64,000 nt of DNA. Origin: Corynebacterium stercoris. Its GTDB lineage: Bacteria; Actinomycetota; Actinomycetes; Mycobacteriales; Mycobacteriaceae. The position numbers and the translations under genes were made by a program. Shown piece by piece: positions 9,063-19,200 of this stretch. Below the pieces are notes generated by a model. That model ran no database searches, was not told the DNA's origin, and worked only from the letters and a program-made list of their open reading frames with translations. The stretch's first letter is position 1; the number at the start of each line of letters is the position of its first letter. The stretch is from contig NZ_JAMFTQ010000011.1 of the NCBI RefSeq assembly GCF_024160105.1, positions 1 through 64,000 on the forward strand, read 5' to 3'.

Positions 9063-10834
9063 CGCGGCTCACCTCCCTGCACCGGCACGGGGGCCTTCTC
9101 GGTGGACAGGCCCGTGGATACCGGCGCTTGGTTTTCGCCGATGGTCTTGCGGTTTTCCAGCGAGTCGTAACCGCCGCCGCCCTGGTGCGGTGTGGCGAAC
9201 TCGTCCGGCCTGCGCGTCGGGTTCTCCTCATCGCCGCTCAGCACCGCCTCGCGGTAAATGGCCTGGTCCTGTGCGGACTGGGCGGCGCGGTCGGTGATGT
9301 CGGAGATCGGGCCGGCGAGGAAGGTGATTGCTGTCGACGCGGCCACCAAAAGCGCCGTCGATAAGAGCATGCCCGGGGGGATGCGGCCGACGTCGTCGCG
9401 CTCGTCGATAGTCGTCGTTTCGTAGCGCTCCGCAAGGGTGGAGGGACGCGCCATGGCGACGTTGCCCTCGGGGGCGTCGTTGCGGTCGCGGAGGAACGCC
9501 TTGGACCAGACCAGGATCATCGCGTAGAGCGTGAGCAGCGAGGTGATCACGGCGCCGGCGATGAGGACCCAGGCGAGCCAGGAGCCGTCGTCGGCACCCG
9601 CTTGGATCAGCATGACCTTGCCCAGGAAGCCGGACAGCGGCGGGATGCCGCCGAGGTTCAGCGCCGGGATGAAGTAGAGGATGGCGATCAGCGGCGCAGA
9701 GTAGATCAGCGAGCCCAGGCGGCGCAGCTGCGCGGAGCCGGCCTGGCGCTCGATGAGGCCGACGACGAGGAACAGCGACGTCTGCACCAGAATGTGGTGC
9801 ACGGCGTAGAAGATCGCGCCGGACAGGCCCTGCTTGGAGGCGAGCGCGATGCCGAAGATCATGTAGCCGATGTGGCTGACCAGGGTGAACGAGAGCAGTC
9901 GCTTGATGTCGTTCTGGGCGAGGGCACCCATGATGCCCACGATCATGGTGAGCAGCGCGACCCACATCAAAAGCCCGTCGAGGGAGCCGTCGGTGAACAC
10001 GGTGGTGCGCATGCGGATGATGGCGTACACGCCGACCTTGGTCAGCAGGCCCGCGAACACGGCCGTCACCAGGGAGGCGGCGGTGGGGTAGGAGTCCGGC
10101 AGCCACGCGTCGAGCGGGAACACGGCCGCCTTGATGCCGAAGGCCACGAGCAGGGTGGCGAAGATCGCCGCGCGCGTGCCGTCCGGGATCTCCTCCATGC
10201 GGATGCCCACCTGCGCCATGTTCACGGTGCCCACCGCGGCGTAAACCATGGCGAGCGCGAAGAGGAACACCATCGAGGACGCGATGGACACCATCACGTA
10301 GCCGATGCCCGCGCGCACGCGCCCCGGCGACGCACCCAGGGTGAGCAGCACGTACGACGCCACGAGGAACACCTCGAAGCCCACGTAGAGGTTGAACAGG
10401 TCGCCGGCGAGGAACGAGAGGTTCACGCCCATCGACAGCAGCATGTACACCGGCAGGAACACGGCAACCGGGTCGTCTTCGTCGCCGTCGCGCAGACCCT
10501 GCGAAATGCCGTACCACTGCACGGCGAAGAGGACGATCGAGGAGACGAAAAGCATGATCGTCGATAAGCGGTCGCTCACCAGCGTGATGCCGATCGGCGC
10601 GTCCCAGCCGCCCATCTGCACCGTTTGGATGCCGTGGAGGTCCACGGTGATGATCATCGCCGCCGAAATCACGGACAGCGTCAGCAGCGTGGTCAGCGCG
10701 ATGGTGCGCTGCAGCATGAGGTTGCGGGACAAGGCGATCAGCCCGGCCGCCACGGCAGGCAGCAGGATCGGCATCACCGTCAGGTACGGCATCCACGGCA
10801 GCACCGCTTCCGCGAATTGCGCGAGGCTATTCAC
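9059..10834 (-). CDS. mrpD: Mrp Na+/H+ antiporter subunit D
   Basis: A 591-residue proton-translocating subunit homologous to NuoN/NuoM. The core of about 14 helices includes the conserved membrane Glu in FEVFLVASYVLLTLG and the Lys-bearing helix LLVAFGIKAAVFPLDAWLPD. The C-terminal ~100 residues (after about 490) are hydrophilic, polar and probably cytoplasmic, longer than in Bacillus MrpD. The start overlaps the mrpC stop by eight bases. With MrpA it forms the ion-translocating part of the complex. Confidence 0.93.
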   Translation of the reverse strand: MNSLAQFAEAVLPWMPYLTVMPILLPAVAAGLIALSRNLMLQRTIALTTLLTLSVISAAMIITVDLHGIQTVQMGGWDAPIGITLVSDRLSTIMLFVSSIVLFAVQWYGISQGLRDGDEDDPVAVFLPVYMLLSMGVNLSFLAGDLFNLYVGFEVFLVASYVLLTLGASPGRVRAGIGYVMVSIASSMVFLFALAMVYAAVGTVNMAQVGIRMEEIPDGTRAAIFATLLVAFGIKAAVFPLDAWLPDSYPTAASLVTAVFAGLLTKVGVYAIIRMRTTVFTDGSLDGLLMWVALLTMIVGIMGALAQNDIKRLLSFTLVSHIGYMIFGIALASKQGLSGAIFYAVHHILVQTSLFLVVGLIERQAGSAQLRRLGSLIYSAPLIAILYFIPALNLGGIPPLSGFLGKVMLIQAGADDGSWLAWVLIAGAVITSLLTLYAMILVWSKAFLRDRNDAPEGNVAMARPSTLAERYETTTIDERDDVGRIPPGMLLSTALLVAASTAITFLAGPISDITDRAAQSAQDQAIYREAVLSGDEENPTRRPDEFATPHQGGGGYDSLENRKTIGENQAPVSTGLSTEKAPVPVQGGEPR

Positions 10835-11315
10835 CGTCAGCCTCCTTCACGGGCTGTTCAAACGAGCGCGGGCCGAACGCGTCACCCGACGAGCTCAGGC
10901 GGCCGGTCTCCGGGTTCGCGGACAAGTCGTGGTCCGGCGCGGCCGACGGTGTGGTCGGACGCGTGGCAATGAGGCGATCCTCCTCATCCCGCTCAATGAT
11001 GTCGTCCGTGCGGTAGCGGTACTGGCGGTAGGCCAGGGAGAGCATGAACGCGGTCAGCGCCATCGAAATCACGATCGCGGTGAGGATCATCGCCTGCGCC
11101 AGCGGGTCCGCCATCGCGTCCGCGGCCTCCGACGACCGCTCCAGGATCGGCGGCGACCCCGCCTGGCCGCCCGCCTGCAGAATCAGCAGGTTCGCACCGT
11201 TGCCGATCAGCAGCACGCCCATGATCATCCTGGTCAGCGCGCGATCCAGCATCAGGTACACGCCGCACGCGATGAGCACACCGGAGCCGATCAGCAGAAA
11301 CAGGTTCGCTTCCAT
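10827..11315 (-). CDS. mrpC: Mrp Na+/H+ antiporter subunit C
   Basis: A 162-residue NuoK-like subunit with three helices (about 4-24, 30-50 and 72-96). It has the typical GVYLMLDRALTRMIMG and GNGANLLIL segments and a helix containing DPLAQAMILTAIVI. The hydrophilic tail of about 60 residues is longer than in Bacillus. ATG at 11315 is one base from the mrpA stop (TGAGATG). It lies second in the operon, directly after the fused mrpA, as in C. glutamicum. Confidence 0.93.
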   Translation of the reverse strand: MEANLFLLIGSGVLIACGVYLMLDRALTRMIMGVLLIGNGANLLILQAGGQAGSPPILERSSEAADAMADPLAQAMILTAIVISMALTAFMLSLAYRQYRYRTDDIIERDEEDRLIATRPTTPSAAPDHDLSANPETGRLSSSGDAFGPRSFEQPVKEADGE

Positions 11316-11316
11316 C

Positions 11317-14300
11317 TCACTCGCTCCTTTCCGGGCTTTCGCTTGCCGACGTTCGGTTCTCCGCCTCTACCGCAGTCGAACCCGAGGTCGCCGTGGCCAG
11401 TCGTTCCGACAGGCGCTCGAGGCGCATCCGGGCCTGCTTGGCGCGGCGCCGCGCGTTCTTTTCCTGCAGCTCCTTGGCGCGGTCGCGGGCGCGGTCCTTG
11501 CGGGCTTCGTCCTCGCGGTCCAGGTACGCGCCCATGGTGGGCAGGATGTGCATGATCAGGCCGATGACGATGATGTACACGCCGGCGTCGAAAACCAGCG
11601 CCGACGGCACGTCGAACTCGCCGATGAGCGGCAGCTCCAGGCTGACGTAGTCAGACATCAGCGGCGGGTAGCCGAAGAACATCGGGAAGACGAAAGCCAG
11701 GCAGGTAATCAGCATGCCGGCGCCGAGGATCTTCGCCGGGTCGATCGGCAGTGCCTCTTCGATCTCGTGGCGGCCGCCCGCGAGGTAGCGCAGCGTGAAC
11801 GCCAGCGCGGCGACGAGGCCGCCGGCGAAGCCGCCGCCCGGCGCGTTGTGGCCGGAGAAGAAGAAGTACATGGAGAGCAGCATCATGGACGGGAACAGGA
11901 TGCGGGTGGCAATGTCCACCATGATGTTGCGGTTCTGCTCCGTCTCACTTGGCACGCCGTGCGCCAGCCAGCGCGGGCGCGTGGTGGACAGCGTCGGGCG
12001 GCGCGAGGCGCGCCCGAACTTGCCGGTGCCGAAGATGAGGCTGGCCACACCGGTGGCCGCGATGACCAGGACCATCGTCTCGCCGAAAGTATCCGCCGCG
12101 CGCAGGTCCACGAGCAGCACGTTGACCGCGTTGCGGCCGTGGCCGATCTCGTAGGCGAGCTCCGGCATGTGCTTCGAGATCGGCTCCGCCACGCGGGCGG
12201 ACATCGCGGTCATGGCCACCACCGTCACGGACACGCCGGTGCCGATGGAAAGCCAGGCGCGCAGGCGGTTGTCCTCGTTGCGCGGCTCCGTCTCCGTCGG
12301 CATCTTGCGCAGCACCAGCATGAACACGACCATCACGATCGTCTCCACCAGCGCCTGCGTCAGCGCCAGGTCCGGCGCGCCGTGCAGCGCGAAGAGCATC
12401 GCCATGCCGTAGCCGGTGACACCCACCATGACCACGCCGGACAGGCGGTTGCGCTGCATGGTGGCGAAGACCGCCATGCCCACCATGATGGTCACCACGA
12501 CACCCTGCCAGGCGTTGTCCCACAGGATCATGCGGATGCTGTTACTGGCGCCCAGGATGAGGTACGCCAGCGGCACGAGCATGAGCGTTGCGAAGATCAC
12601 CGCCAGGTTGATGGTCAGCGAACCGCGCTGCGTCGACGCGGTCAAGCGCAGCGACAAGGTGCGCAGCGTGGAGAGGATGTTGTCCCAGATCACGTCCGCG
12701 TCGCCCAGCGCCGGTTTCTCCAGCTGCGCGCGCTTGACCAGGTCGCGCTGCCAGAACATCACCGCGCCCGCAGCGATGATCACTACAGTGAGCACCAGCG
12801 GGACGGTGATGCCGTGCCACAGCTCGAGGTCGTGGCGCTCCACGCGGGGGAAGCGGACATCGAGGTAATCGTTGAAGGCGTCGGAAAGCCAGCGCGGGAA
12901 GAGGCCGAACATGATCGTGCAGGCCGTGAGCACCGAGGGGGAGAGCCACATGATCGGGCCGATGCCGTGCATCTCCTGCACCGCCACGCTGCGGCCGCGC
13001 TCGTCCGTCTCCTGGTTCGGCTTGACCGCGAACGCGCCCCACAGGAAGTACAGGGTGTACGCCATGGTGAGGATCGAGCCCACGACCAGCACCACCAGCG
13101 TGATCTTGCCGGGCATGCCGGTGAGCAGCTCCTCGTGCAGCACCGCGTCCAGCGCCGCTTCCTTGGCCACGAATCCGAACAGCGGCGGGATGCCCGCCAT
13201 CGACGCCGCCGAGATGACGGCGAGGATCGCGACGATCGGTTCCTGCCTGCCCAAGCCCGAGAGCTCCCGGATATCGCGCGTGCCGGTGGAGTGGTCGATC
13301 GCGCCGACCACCATGAACAGCGCCGCCTTGAACAGGGAGTGGCCGAAGGTGATGGCGAGGCCCGCCATCGTCGCCTCACGCGAGCCGATGCCGATCACCG
13401 CGGTGATGAAGCCGAGCTGCGAGACCGTGCCGTACGCCAGGATCAACTTCAGGTCGCGCTGCTTCAGCGCCATCCAGCCGCCGAGCAGCATGGTGAACCC
13501 GCCGGTGGTGATGACTACGAGGTGCCACGTAGTCACCGCCGCAAGGTCCGGCGCCAAGCGGGCGACGAGGTAGATGCCGGCCTTCACCATCGCCGCCGAG
13601 TGGAGGTAGGCGGAGACCGGGGTAGGGGCGGCCATCGCGCCGGGCAGCCAGAAGTGCCACGGCGCCTGCGCCGACTTGGTCAGCGCGCCGAGCATGATGA
13701 GCACGATCGCCACCGAGATGCCGGTGGTGCCCTCGATATCCGCGAACTGGGAGATTTCCGATAGCTTCCAGATGCCCGTCTGCGCGCCCAGCAGGTTGAT
13801 GCCCACCAGCATCGCGAGGCCGCCGAAAGTGGTGATCATCAGCGCCTGGATCGCCGCACGGCGCGAGCTGGCGCGCTCGCCGTAGTAGCTGACCAGGAGG
13901 TAGGACAGCACCGACGTGAGCTCCCAGAACACGTACATGAGCAGGAAGTTGTTCGAGATCACCAGGCCGTACATCACGGTGGCGAACATCGTGAGCTCCG
14001 CCGCGAACTTGGCCAGGCGAATCGGGTTGGAGTCGAAGTAGCCCCAGCAATAGAACAGCACCAGAGCGCCGACACCCAGGATGATCAGGCTGAATAAGCC
14101 TGAGAGCGCGTCGAGGCGGAACTCCAAGTTCATGTGCGTCGACGGCATCCACTCAAACGTGGCGATGATCTCGCCGCCGTTCCGGAACACCCCGCCGTTG
14201 AACAGGGAGACCATCCATATGAACCCGCCGAGCGGCACCAAGGCCAGGATGCCGAAGGCGGGCCTGCCGATGATGCGCAACATAAAGGGCGCGGCGATGG

Positions 14301-14334
14301 TGGCGGCAATCAGGGCGATCAGTAGCGTCAGCAC
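11317..14334 (-). CDS. mrpA: Mrp Na+/H+ antiporter subunit A, fused with MrpB domain
   Basis: The largest antiporter subunit, about 1005 residues. The N-terminal two thirds is NuoL-like with many helices. Next come the DUF4040-type segment (GAPDLALTQALVETIVMVVF) and an MnhB-like C-terminal domain (SMYFFFSGHNAPGGGFAGG). No separate mrpB exists, as in other corynebacteria. A longer reading begins at GTG 14382, but I choose GTG 14334: AAGGAGGG sits nine bases before it, and the protein then begins directly with the first helix, LTLLIALIAATIAAP. The operon mrpACDEFG confers Na+ and alkaline-pH tolerance in relatives. An attenuator-like structure precedes it. Confidence 0.93.
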   Translation of the reverse strand: MLTLLIALIAATIAAPFMLRIIGRPAFGILALVPLGGFIWMVSLFNGGVFRNGGEIIATFEWMPSTHMNLEFRLDALSGLFSLIILGVGALVLFYCWGYFDSNPIRLAKFAAELTMFATVMYGLVISNNFLLMYVFWELTSVLSYLLVSYYGERASSRRAAIQALMITTFGGLAMLVGINLLGAQTGIWKLSEISQFADIEGTTGISVAIVLIMLGALTKSAQAPWHFWLPGAMAAPTPVSAYLHSAAMVKAGIYLVARLAPDLAAVTTWHLVVITTGGFTMLLGGWMALKQRDLKLILAYGTVSQLGFITAVIGIGSREATMAGLAITFGHSLFKAALFMVVGAIDHSTGTRDIRELSGLGRQEPIVAILAVISAASMAGIPPLFGFVAKEAALDAVLHEELLTGMPGKITLVVLVVGSILTMAYTLYFLWGAFAVKPNQETDERGRSVAVQEMHGIGPIMWLSPSVLTACTIMFGLFPRWLSDAFNDYLDVRFPRVERHDLELWHGITVPLVLTVVIIAAGAVMFWQRDLVKRAQLEKPALGDADVIWDNILSTLRTLSLRLTASTQRGSLTINLAVIFATLMLVPLAYLILGASNSIRMILWDNAWQGVVVTIMVGMAVFATMQRNRLSGVVMVGVTGYGMAMLFALHGAPDLALTQALVETIVMVVFMLVLRKMPTETEPRNEDNRLRAWLSIGTGVSVTVVAMTAMSARVAEPISKHMPELAYEIGHGRNAVNVLLVDLRAADTFGETMVLVIAATGVASLIFGTGKFGRASRRPTLSTTRPRWLAHGVPSETEQNRNIMVDIATRILFPSMMLLSMYFFFSGHNAPGGGFAGGLVAALAFTLRYLAGGRHEIEEALPIDPAKILGAGMLITCLAFVFPMFFGYPPLMSDYVSLELPLIGEFDVPSALVFDAGVYIIVIGLIMHILPTMGAYLDREDEARKDRARDRAKELQEKNARRRAKQARMRLERLSERLATATSGSTAVEAENRTSASESPERSE

Positions 14335-14404
14335 GGTCGCGGGCCCTCCTTGTCGCATCGAGTTGGTACGTGAGAGCCGCACCGAAGGGCACAGACGTGC
14401 CAGA

Positions 14405-14508
14405 GAAAAATGCGGCCTCCACCCGAGAAAACCCAGGTAGAGGCCGCGCTACACCATAATTAACTTGCGGAACAAGATAAAAGGCGCGTCAGAAAATGTA
14501 GCGCGGCC
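14405..14508 (-). promoter_or_regulatory. Attenuator-like leader ahead of mrpA (terminator with competing antiterminator)
   Basis: Read on the minus strand, GGCCGCGCTACA (14508-14497) is a perfect complement of TGTAGCGCGGCC (14453-14442). The 3' half of that stem overlaps the 5' arm of a second hairpin, GCGGCCTCTACC (14447-14436) with GGTGGAGGCCGC (14423-14412). The second hairpin is followed by ATTTTTCTC, so it resembles an intrinsic terminator. The two hairpins cannot form together, the hallmark of attenuation or a riboswitch expression platform. The mrpA start is about 78 bases further on. The sensed signal is unknown. I found no recognised riboswitch class in the ~190 bases upstream, and the transcription start is not established. 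Confidence 0.55.
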
Positions 14509-14706
14509 AACAATGGACACTGTACATAAATCAACGACTTCACGCTCACGTCGGGTCCACCCGCCCCTGCCGGCGGGACCTGGCTCGCCGTTCCGCAGCT
14601 GCCCGGGGTGACAAATTCGACCACAACGGTGGGCGCATAAGTTCACTACCAGGCACTTTAAGGTCAGGCAGATATTGGAGATGCGGAATTTGTCACCCGG
14701 ATGGAA

Positions 14707-15291
14707 CTACATGTTGCCGTGGATGCGCTGCGCGCCGGCGGAGAGCGCCGCCGCAGCGGAGGCCTCCGGGGTCTCACCGAAGCCGGCGACCCAAGCGTTG
14801 CGGAAGTGGCGCTCGGAGTGGCCGACCTTGATAAACGTCGCAGTCTGGCCGAAGAGCTCAACCTGGTGGAACTTCAGAATCTCCACGTAGCGGTTGTGGA
14901 TGTTCAGGACGCGGGTGATGGCGCGGACCGGGCCGTTCGCCTCGATGACCTCGGAGGTGCGGCGCGCCGGGCTGGCCTTCGGCATCGCGTCGACGTCGAA
15001 GGCGTACTCGGACATCATCCAGTTCTTCTGGGTGGTGCCGGTGTGGGTGATCTTCAGCGTCGGCTCCGGCGCGTAGGTGGCCATGAAGAGGCCCCAGTCC
15101 ATGTCGCGGGCTTCTTCGCGCAGCTCGCGCGGGAGGCTGGCACCGAGCTCGATGCGGGCCATAACCTCGTCGAAGTGCGGGGCCTCCGGTGCTGCGTGAG
15201 TGATGTGCGGGTGCGCGCTCGGCGCGGCGTGGATCGCCTCGTGCAGGTCGGTTGCGTGGGACGGGGCAGCGGTGGTGGTGTGGGTAAGCAT
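14707..15291 (-). CDS. Stand-alone LeuA regulatory-domain-like protein
   Basis: A 194-residue soluble protein. The C-terminal half resembles the allosteric/dimerisation domain of 2-isopropylmalate/homocitrate synthases: ANGPVRAITRVLNIHNRYVE, then a strand, then the Ala-rich helix ETPEASAAAALSAGAQRI. No catalytic TIM barrel is present, so it is not a synthase. Related short proteins are annotated as homocitrate-synthase-like in actinobacteria, without a known role. The N-terminal 45 residues are His/Ala-rich and probably disordered. ATG 15291 has AGGAG seven bases upstream. It is separated from mrpA by the leader region. Confidence 0.55.
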   Translation of the reverse strand: MLTHTTTAAPSHATDLHEAIHAAPSAHPHITHAAPEAPHFDEVMARIELGASLPRELREEARDMDWGLFMATYAPEPTLKITHTGTTQKNWMMSEYAFDVDAMPKASPARRTSEVIEANGPVRAITRVLNIHNRYVEILKFHQVELFGQTATFIKVGHSERHFRNAWVAGFGETPEASAAAALSAGAQRIHGNM

Positions 15292-15462
15292 TGTGGCTCC
15301 TAGCTTTTGCGAAGTGGAAGGTTTTTCGACCCTGGTGCTGGGGTGCTAACGACTACTTCCGCGCGCCGCGGGGGTCTATGCGGCGGGGTGCGTAGCCCCG
15401 AGTACTCGCTCGGCTAGGACGCCGGCGGCTCGGTCTTCTGCAGCTAGGAAAACGCGAATCAC

Positions 15463-15478
15463 TGTCACGCAGGTCACA
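15463..15478. promoter_or_regulatory. Possible GlxR (CRP-type) binding site
   Basis: TGTCACGCAGGTCACA matches the corynebacterial GlxR consensus TGTGA-N6-TCACA with one mismatch. A second TCACAGT half-site lies just beyond (15488-15496). It sits about 180 bases upstream of the LeuA-domain gene (minus) and beyond the 3' end of the M20 gene. This is a motif match only; such sites occur by chance and no promoter was fixed next to it. Confidence 0.3.
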
Positions 15479-15524
15479 GTAACCCAGATCACAGTGACGC
15501 GCAACACATTTTGCAATCGGCCAG

Positions 15525-15549
15525 TAAAAAGCCCCTCCGAAGAGGGGCT
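15525..15549 (-). terminator. Intrinsic terminator of the M20 peptidase gene
   Basis: On the minus strand AGCCCCTC (15549-15542) and GAGGGGCT (15537-15530) form an eight-base-pair stem with a four-base loop, followed by TTTTTACTGG. It begins 15 bases after the M20 stop codon and separates that gene from the LeuA-domain gene. Confidence 0.85.
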
Positions 15550-15564
15550 AGAAGCAGCTCATAC

Positions 15565-16908
15565 CTACTTGCCGTAACGGAGCAGGAACAGTGCCTGGGC
15601 CTTCGCTACGTGCTCGATCTCGGTCGGGTCGACGGACTCGTCGACACCGTGGATGTTGCACTTCGGCTCCTCGACGCCGTAGAGCGCGAACTCCGCATCC
15701 GGGAAGGTCTGCTGCAGGGTCACGCACAGCGGGATGGAGCCGCCGGAGCCGATGAGCGCCATCTCCTCGGAGCCGTACGCATCCTTGAGCGCCTGGATGA
15801 CGGTGGCCACGCCCTCGCCGTGGACATCGGTGTCGAACGGCTGGTTCACGCCTGAGATCTCTACCTCAATCTTCGCGCCGTACGGTGCGTGGTTGATCAC
15901 GTGCTCCTTGACCTTCTCGGCAACCTCGGCGGCGTCCTGGCCAGCCGGGACACGCAGGTTGAAGAGGCACTCGGCGGTGGGGTTGACAATGTTCGATGCA
16001 TCCACGACCGGCACGGAGGTGAAGCCGATCACGGTCAGCGCCGGGCGGGCCCAGATCATGTCCGCCGGGTCCTCGTCTTCGGTGCCCAGAATTTCGACGC
16101 CGTCGAGGATGCGGGCGTCCTTGCGGAACGCCTCGCGGCCGTACGGGTCGCCGTCCCACTTTCCGGTGCATTCGACACCATCGATGCGCGTGCGGCCGTG
16201 CTCGTCGAAGAGCGAGTCGATGATGCGCACCAGCGCGTGCGCGGCATCCGGTGCGGCGCCTCCGTAGCCGCCGGAGTGGATCGCGCCCTCGAGGGTGTCC
16301 ACCTTCACGTGCACCTGGCCGCCGCCGCGCAGGGTGGTCACCAGCGTCGGGTGGCCGACCTCAACGTTGCCGCCGTCGCCGATCACGATCATGTCCGCGT
16401 CGAAGAGCTCCGGGCGCTCCTTGATCATCTTGCTCAGGGAGTCCTTGCCGCCGAGCTCCTCGGCGCCCTCGAAGACCACCTTCAGGCCGAGGTCGGTGCC
16501 GCCGGCCTCCTCGACGAGGCGCAGAGACTCCAGGTGCATCGCGATGTTGCCCTTGCAGTCCGCGGCGCCGCGGCCGTACCAGCGGCCGTCGCGCTCAGTC
16601 AGCTCGGTCGGCGGGTTGGTCCACGCGTCCGGGTTGGTCACGATCACCGTGTCGTAGTGGGAGTACAGCACTACGGTCGGGGCGCCGTTCTGCGCCTCCT
16701 TGGTGCCGATGATCAGGTCGGCGTTATCGATCGTCTCGAAACGCTCAACGTTCAGGCCGAGCTCCTCAAGAGCCTTCGCGCAGAAGTCGGCGGCAGCCTG
16801 GTGCGATTCCTCAGCAGCCGGAGTGGAGTGCGGGGAGTAGAAGGACACGAGCTCCTTCATGTCCTCCCAGATGCGGTCACGGTTCGGGTTCAAATTCGGT
16901 GCAGTCAT
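15565..16908 (-). CDS. M20-family dipeptidase
   Basis: A 447-residue zinc peptidase of the M20/ArgE/DapE family, likely cytosolic. The metal-binding motifs are visible: SHYDTV (first His and Asp), GRGAADCKGN (bridging Asp), FEGAEELGG (catalytic Glu pair), IGDGG, and a late His in CNIHGVDE. The dimerisation domain (about 200-320) includes IHSGGYGG. The order matches M20 dipeptidases rather than DapE. ATG 16908 follows TAGCGT by six bases, suggesting a leaderless mRNA. It is transcribed away from groL2. Confidence 0.88.
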   Translation of the reverse strand: MTAPNLNPNRDRIWEDMKELVSFYSPHSTPAAEESHQAAADFCAKALEELGLNVERFETIDNADLIIGTKEAQNGAPTVVLYSHYDTVIVTNPDAWTNPPTELTERDGRWYGRGAADCKGNIAMHLESLRLVEEAGGTDLGLKVVFEGAEELGGKDSLSKMIKERPELFDADMIVIGDGGNVEVGHPTLVTTLRGGGQVHVKVDTLEGAIHSGGYGGAAPDAAHALVRIIDSLFDEHGRTRIDGVECTGKWDGDPYGREAFRKDARILDGVEILGTEDEDPADMIWARPALTVIGFTSVPVVDASNIVNPTAECLFNLRVPAGQDAAEVAEKVKEHVINHAPYGAKIEVEISGVNQPFDTDVHGEGVATVIQALKDAYGSEEMALIGSGGSIPLCVTLQQTFPDAEFALYGVEEPKCNIHGVDESVDPTEIEHVAKAQALFLLRYGK

Positions 16909-16989
16909 GTCTCCACGCTAGCACCGCTTTCTGGGCGGGAGCTGGGAACTTTACGACGTTTGCTAGCAGGCGTCGGCAAGCGGGCGCTC

Positions 16990-17016
16990 CTTGCACTCGA
17001 TGGGGGAGAGTGCTAA
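16990..17016 (+). promoter_or_regulatory. CIRCE operator (HrcA), copy 1
   Basis: CTTGCACTC, a nine-base spacer, then GAGTGCTAA. The right half is a perfect match to the CIRCE consensus (TTAGCACTC-N9-GAGTGCTAA) and the left half matches in seven of nine positions. It lies about 70 bases ahead of the groL2 start, where HrcA would block transcription until heat shock. Confidence 0.85.
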
Positions 17017-17025
17017 AACTGGGTG

Positions 17026-17052
17026 CTGGCACTTGCACTCCCAGAGTGCTAA
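17026..17052 (+). promoter_or_regulatory. CIRCE operator (HrcA), copy 2
   Basis: CTGGCACTT, nine bases, then GAGTGCTAA: a second CIRCE element with a perfect right half and a weaker left half (six of nine), centred 36 bases downstream of the first. Two tandem copies ahead of groL2 imply tight HrcA control. Confidence 0.75.
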
Positions 17053-17066
17053 CGAAAGCTACTTAA

Positions 17067-18722
<1,656 letters not shown>

Positions 18723-18762
18723 GGCCTGTGGGGCCTGCTGGCCCGCGCAAAGCTTGCTGAGG

Positions 18763-18798
18763 CGCGCTCTTCCCGTTGTGGGGAGGGCGCGCTTTTTG
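18763..18798 (+). terminator. Intrinsic terminator of groL2
   Basis: GCGCGCTCTTCCC and GGGGAGGGCGCGC pair over 13 positions (two G-U type) around a five-base loop, followed directly by TTTTT. It starts 40 bases after the groL2 stop. Confidence 0.9.
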
Positions 18799-19089
18799 CT
18801 TTCCGACGGTCGGGGGGAGCGGTGGGAGCGGCGCCGGGTGGGTGGGGAGGCGGCGGTGGGGGCCTAACTACCCCCAGATGTGGGGCATGGTTTGGGGCGG
18901 CACGGCCCTTCGTATCGGTAGGTACTTCGGCACGTGTTACAGACAGCCGAAGAAAGTTAGATTGTGTTAACCAGACGTGTCGAAGCGACGCAGGTAGAAA
19001 GTTGTTTCGGCTGCTAGGTGACATAAAGGTTAAATTCCGAACCCTTGAAATCCTCTGAAAAGGAGTGTCAACGAATTTCAGAATTCCCC
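18799..19089 (+). other. Non-coding region upstream of the porin genes
   Basis: About 290 bases without a credible gene. The first 100 are G-rich; the last 150 are markedly AT-richer than the surroundings, as is usual for strong promoters. Several AT-rich hexamers (for example ATAAAG and TAAATT around 19023-19035) could serve additional porH promoters. I could not choose among them by eye. Confidence 0.5.
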
Positions 19090-19117
19090 TTGCGCTCTGG
19101 AAAGACTGTGGCATACT
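19090..19117 (+). promoter_or_regulatory. Candidate porH promoter
   Basis: TTGCGC (19090-19095) and CATACT (19112-19117), 16 bases apart, give a plausible sigma-A promoter. A start near 19124 would place the whole hairpin at 19131-19195 inside the 5' leader of porH. Confidence 0.4.
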
Positions 19118-19130
19118 TCTTCCCGTGATA

Positions 19131-19195
19131 CCCCTTGGCGGGTGTCAGAAAATGTCAATACCTTTGCCAGTCTTCTGGCACCGACACCGAAGGGG
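19131..19195 (+). promoter_or_regulatory. 5'-leader hairpin that pairs with the porH ribosome-binding site
   Basis: Three nested stems: CCCCTT (19131-19136) with AAGGGG (19190-19195), GGTGTC (19141-19146) with GACACC (19183-19188), and an inner hairpin TGCCAG/CTGGCA (19165-19180). AAGGGG is the only ribosome-binding-site-like sequence before the porH ATG (19201), so the outer stem would hide it. Translation control by temperature, a small RNA or a protein is conceivable, but the effect is inferred from base pairing alone. Confidence 0.5.
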
Positions 19196-19200
19196 ACAAC

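Noticed and set aside
11044-13764. A 906-codon open frame antisense to mrpA/mrpC
   Set aside because: His/Arg/Asp/Gly-rich shadow of hydrophobic coding sequence; mrpA is unequivocal on the other strand.
14343-14382. GTG 14382 or ATG 14358 as the mrpA start
   Set aside because: Neither has a ribosome-binding site, whereas AAGGAGGG stands nine bases before GTG 14334, which begins the first membrane helix.
15369-15466. Possible Leu-codon leader peptide (with CTA codons) ahead of the LeuA-domain gene
   Set aside because: Only three scattered Leu codons, no clear start signal, and no terminator/antiterminator pair could be assembled.
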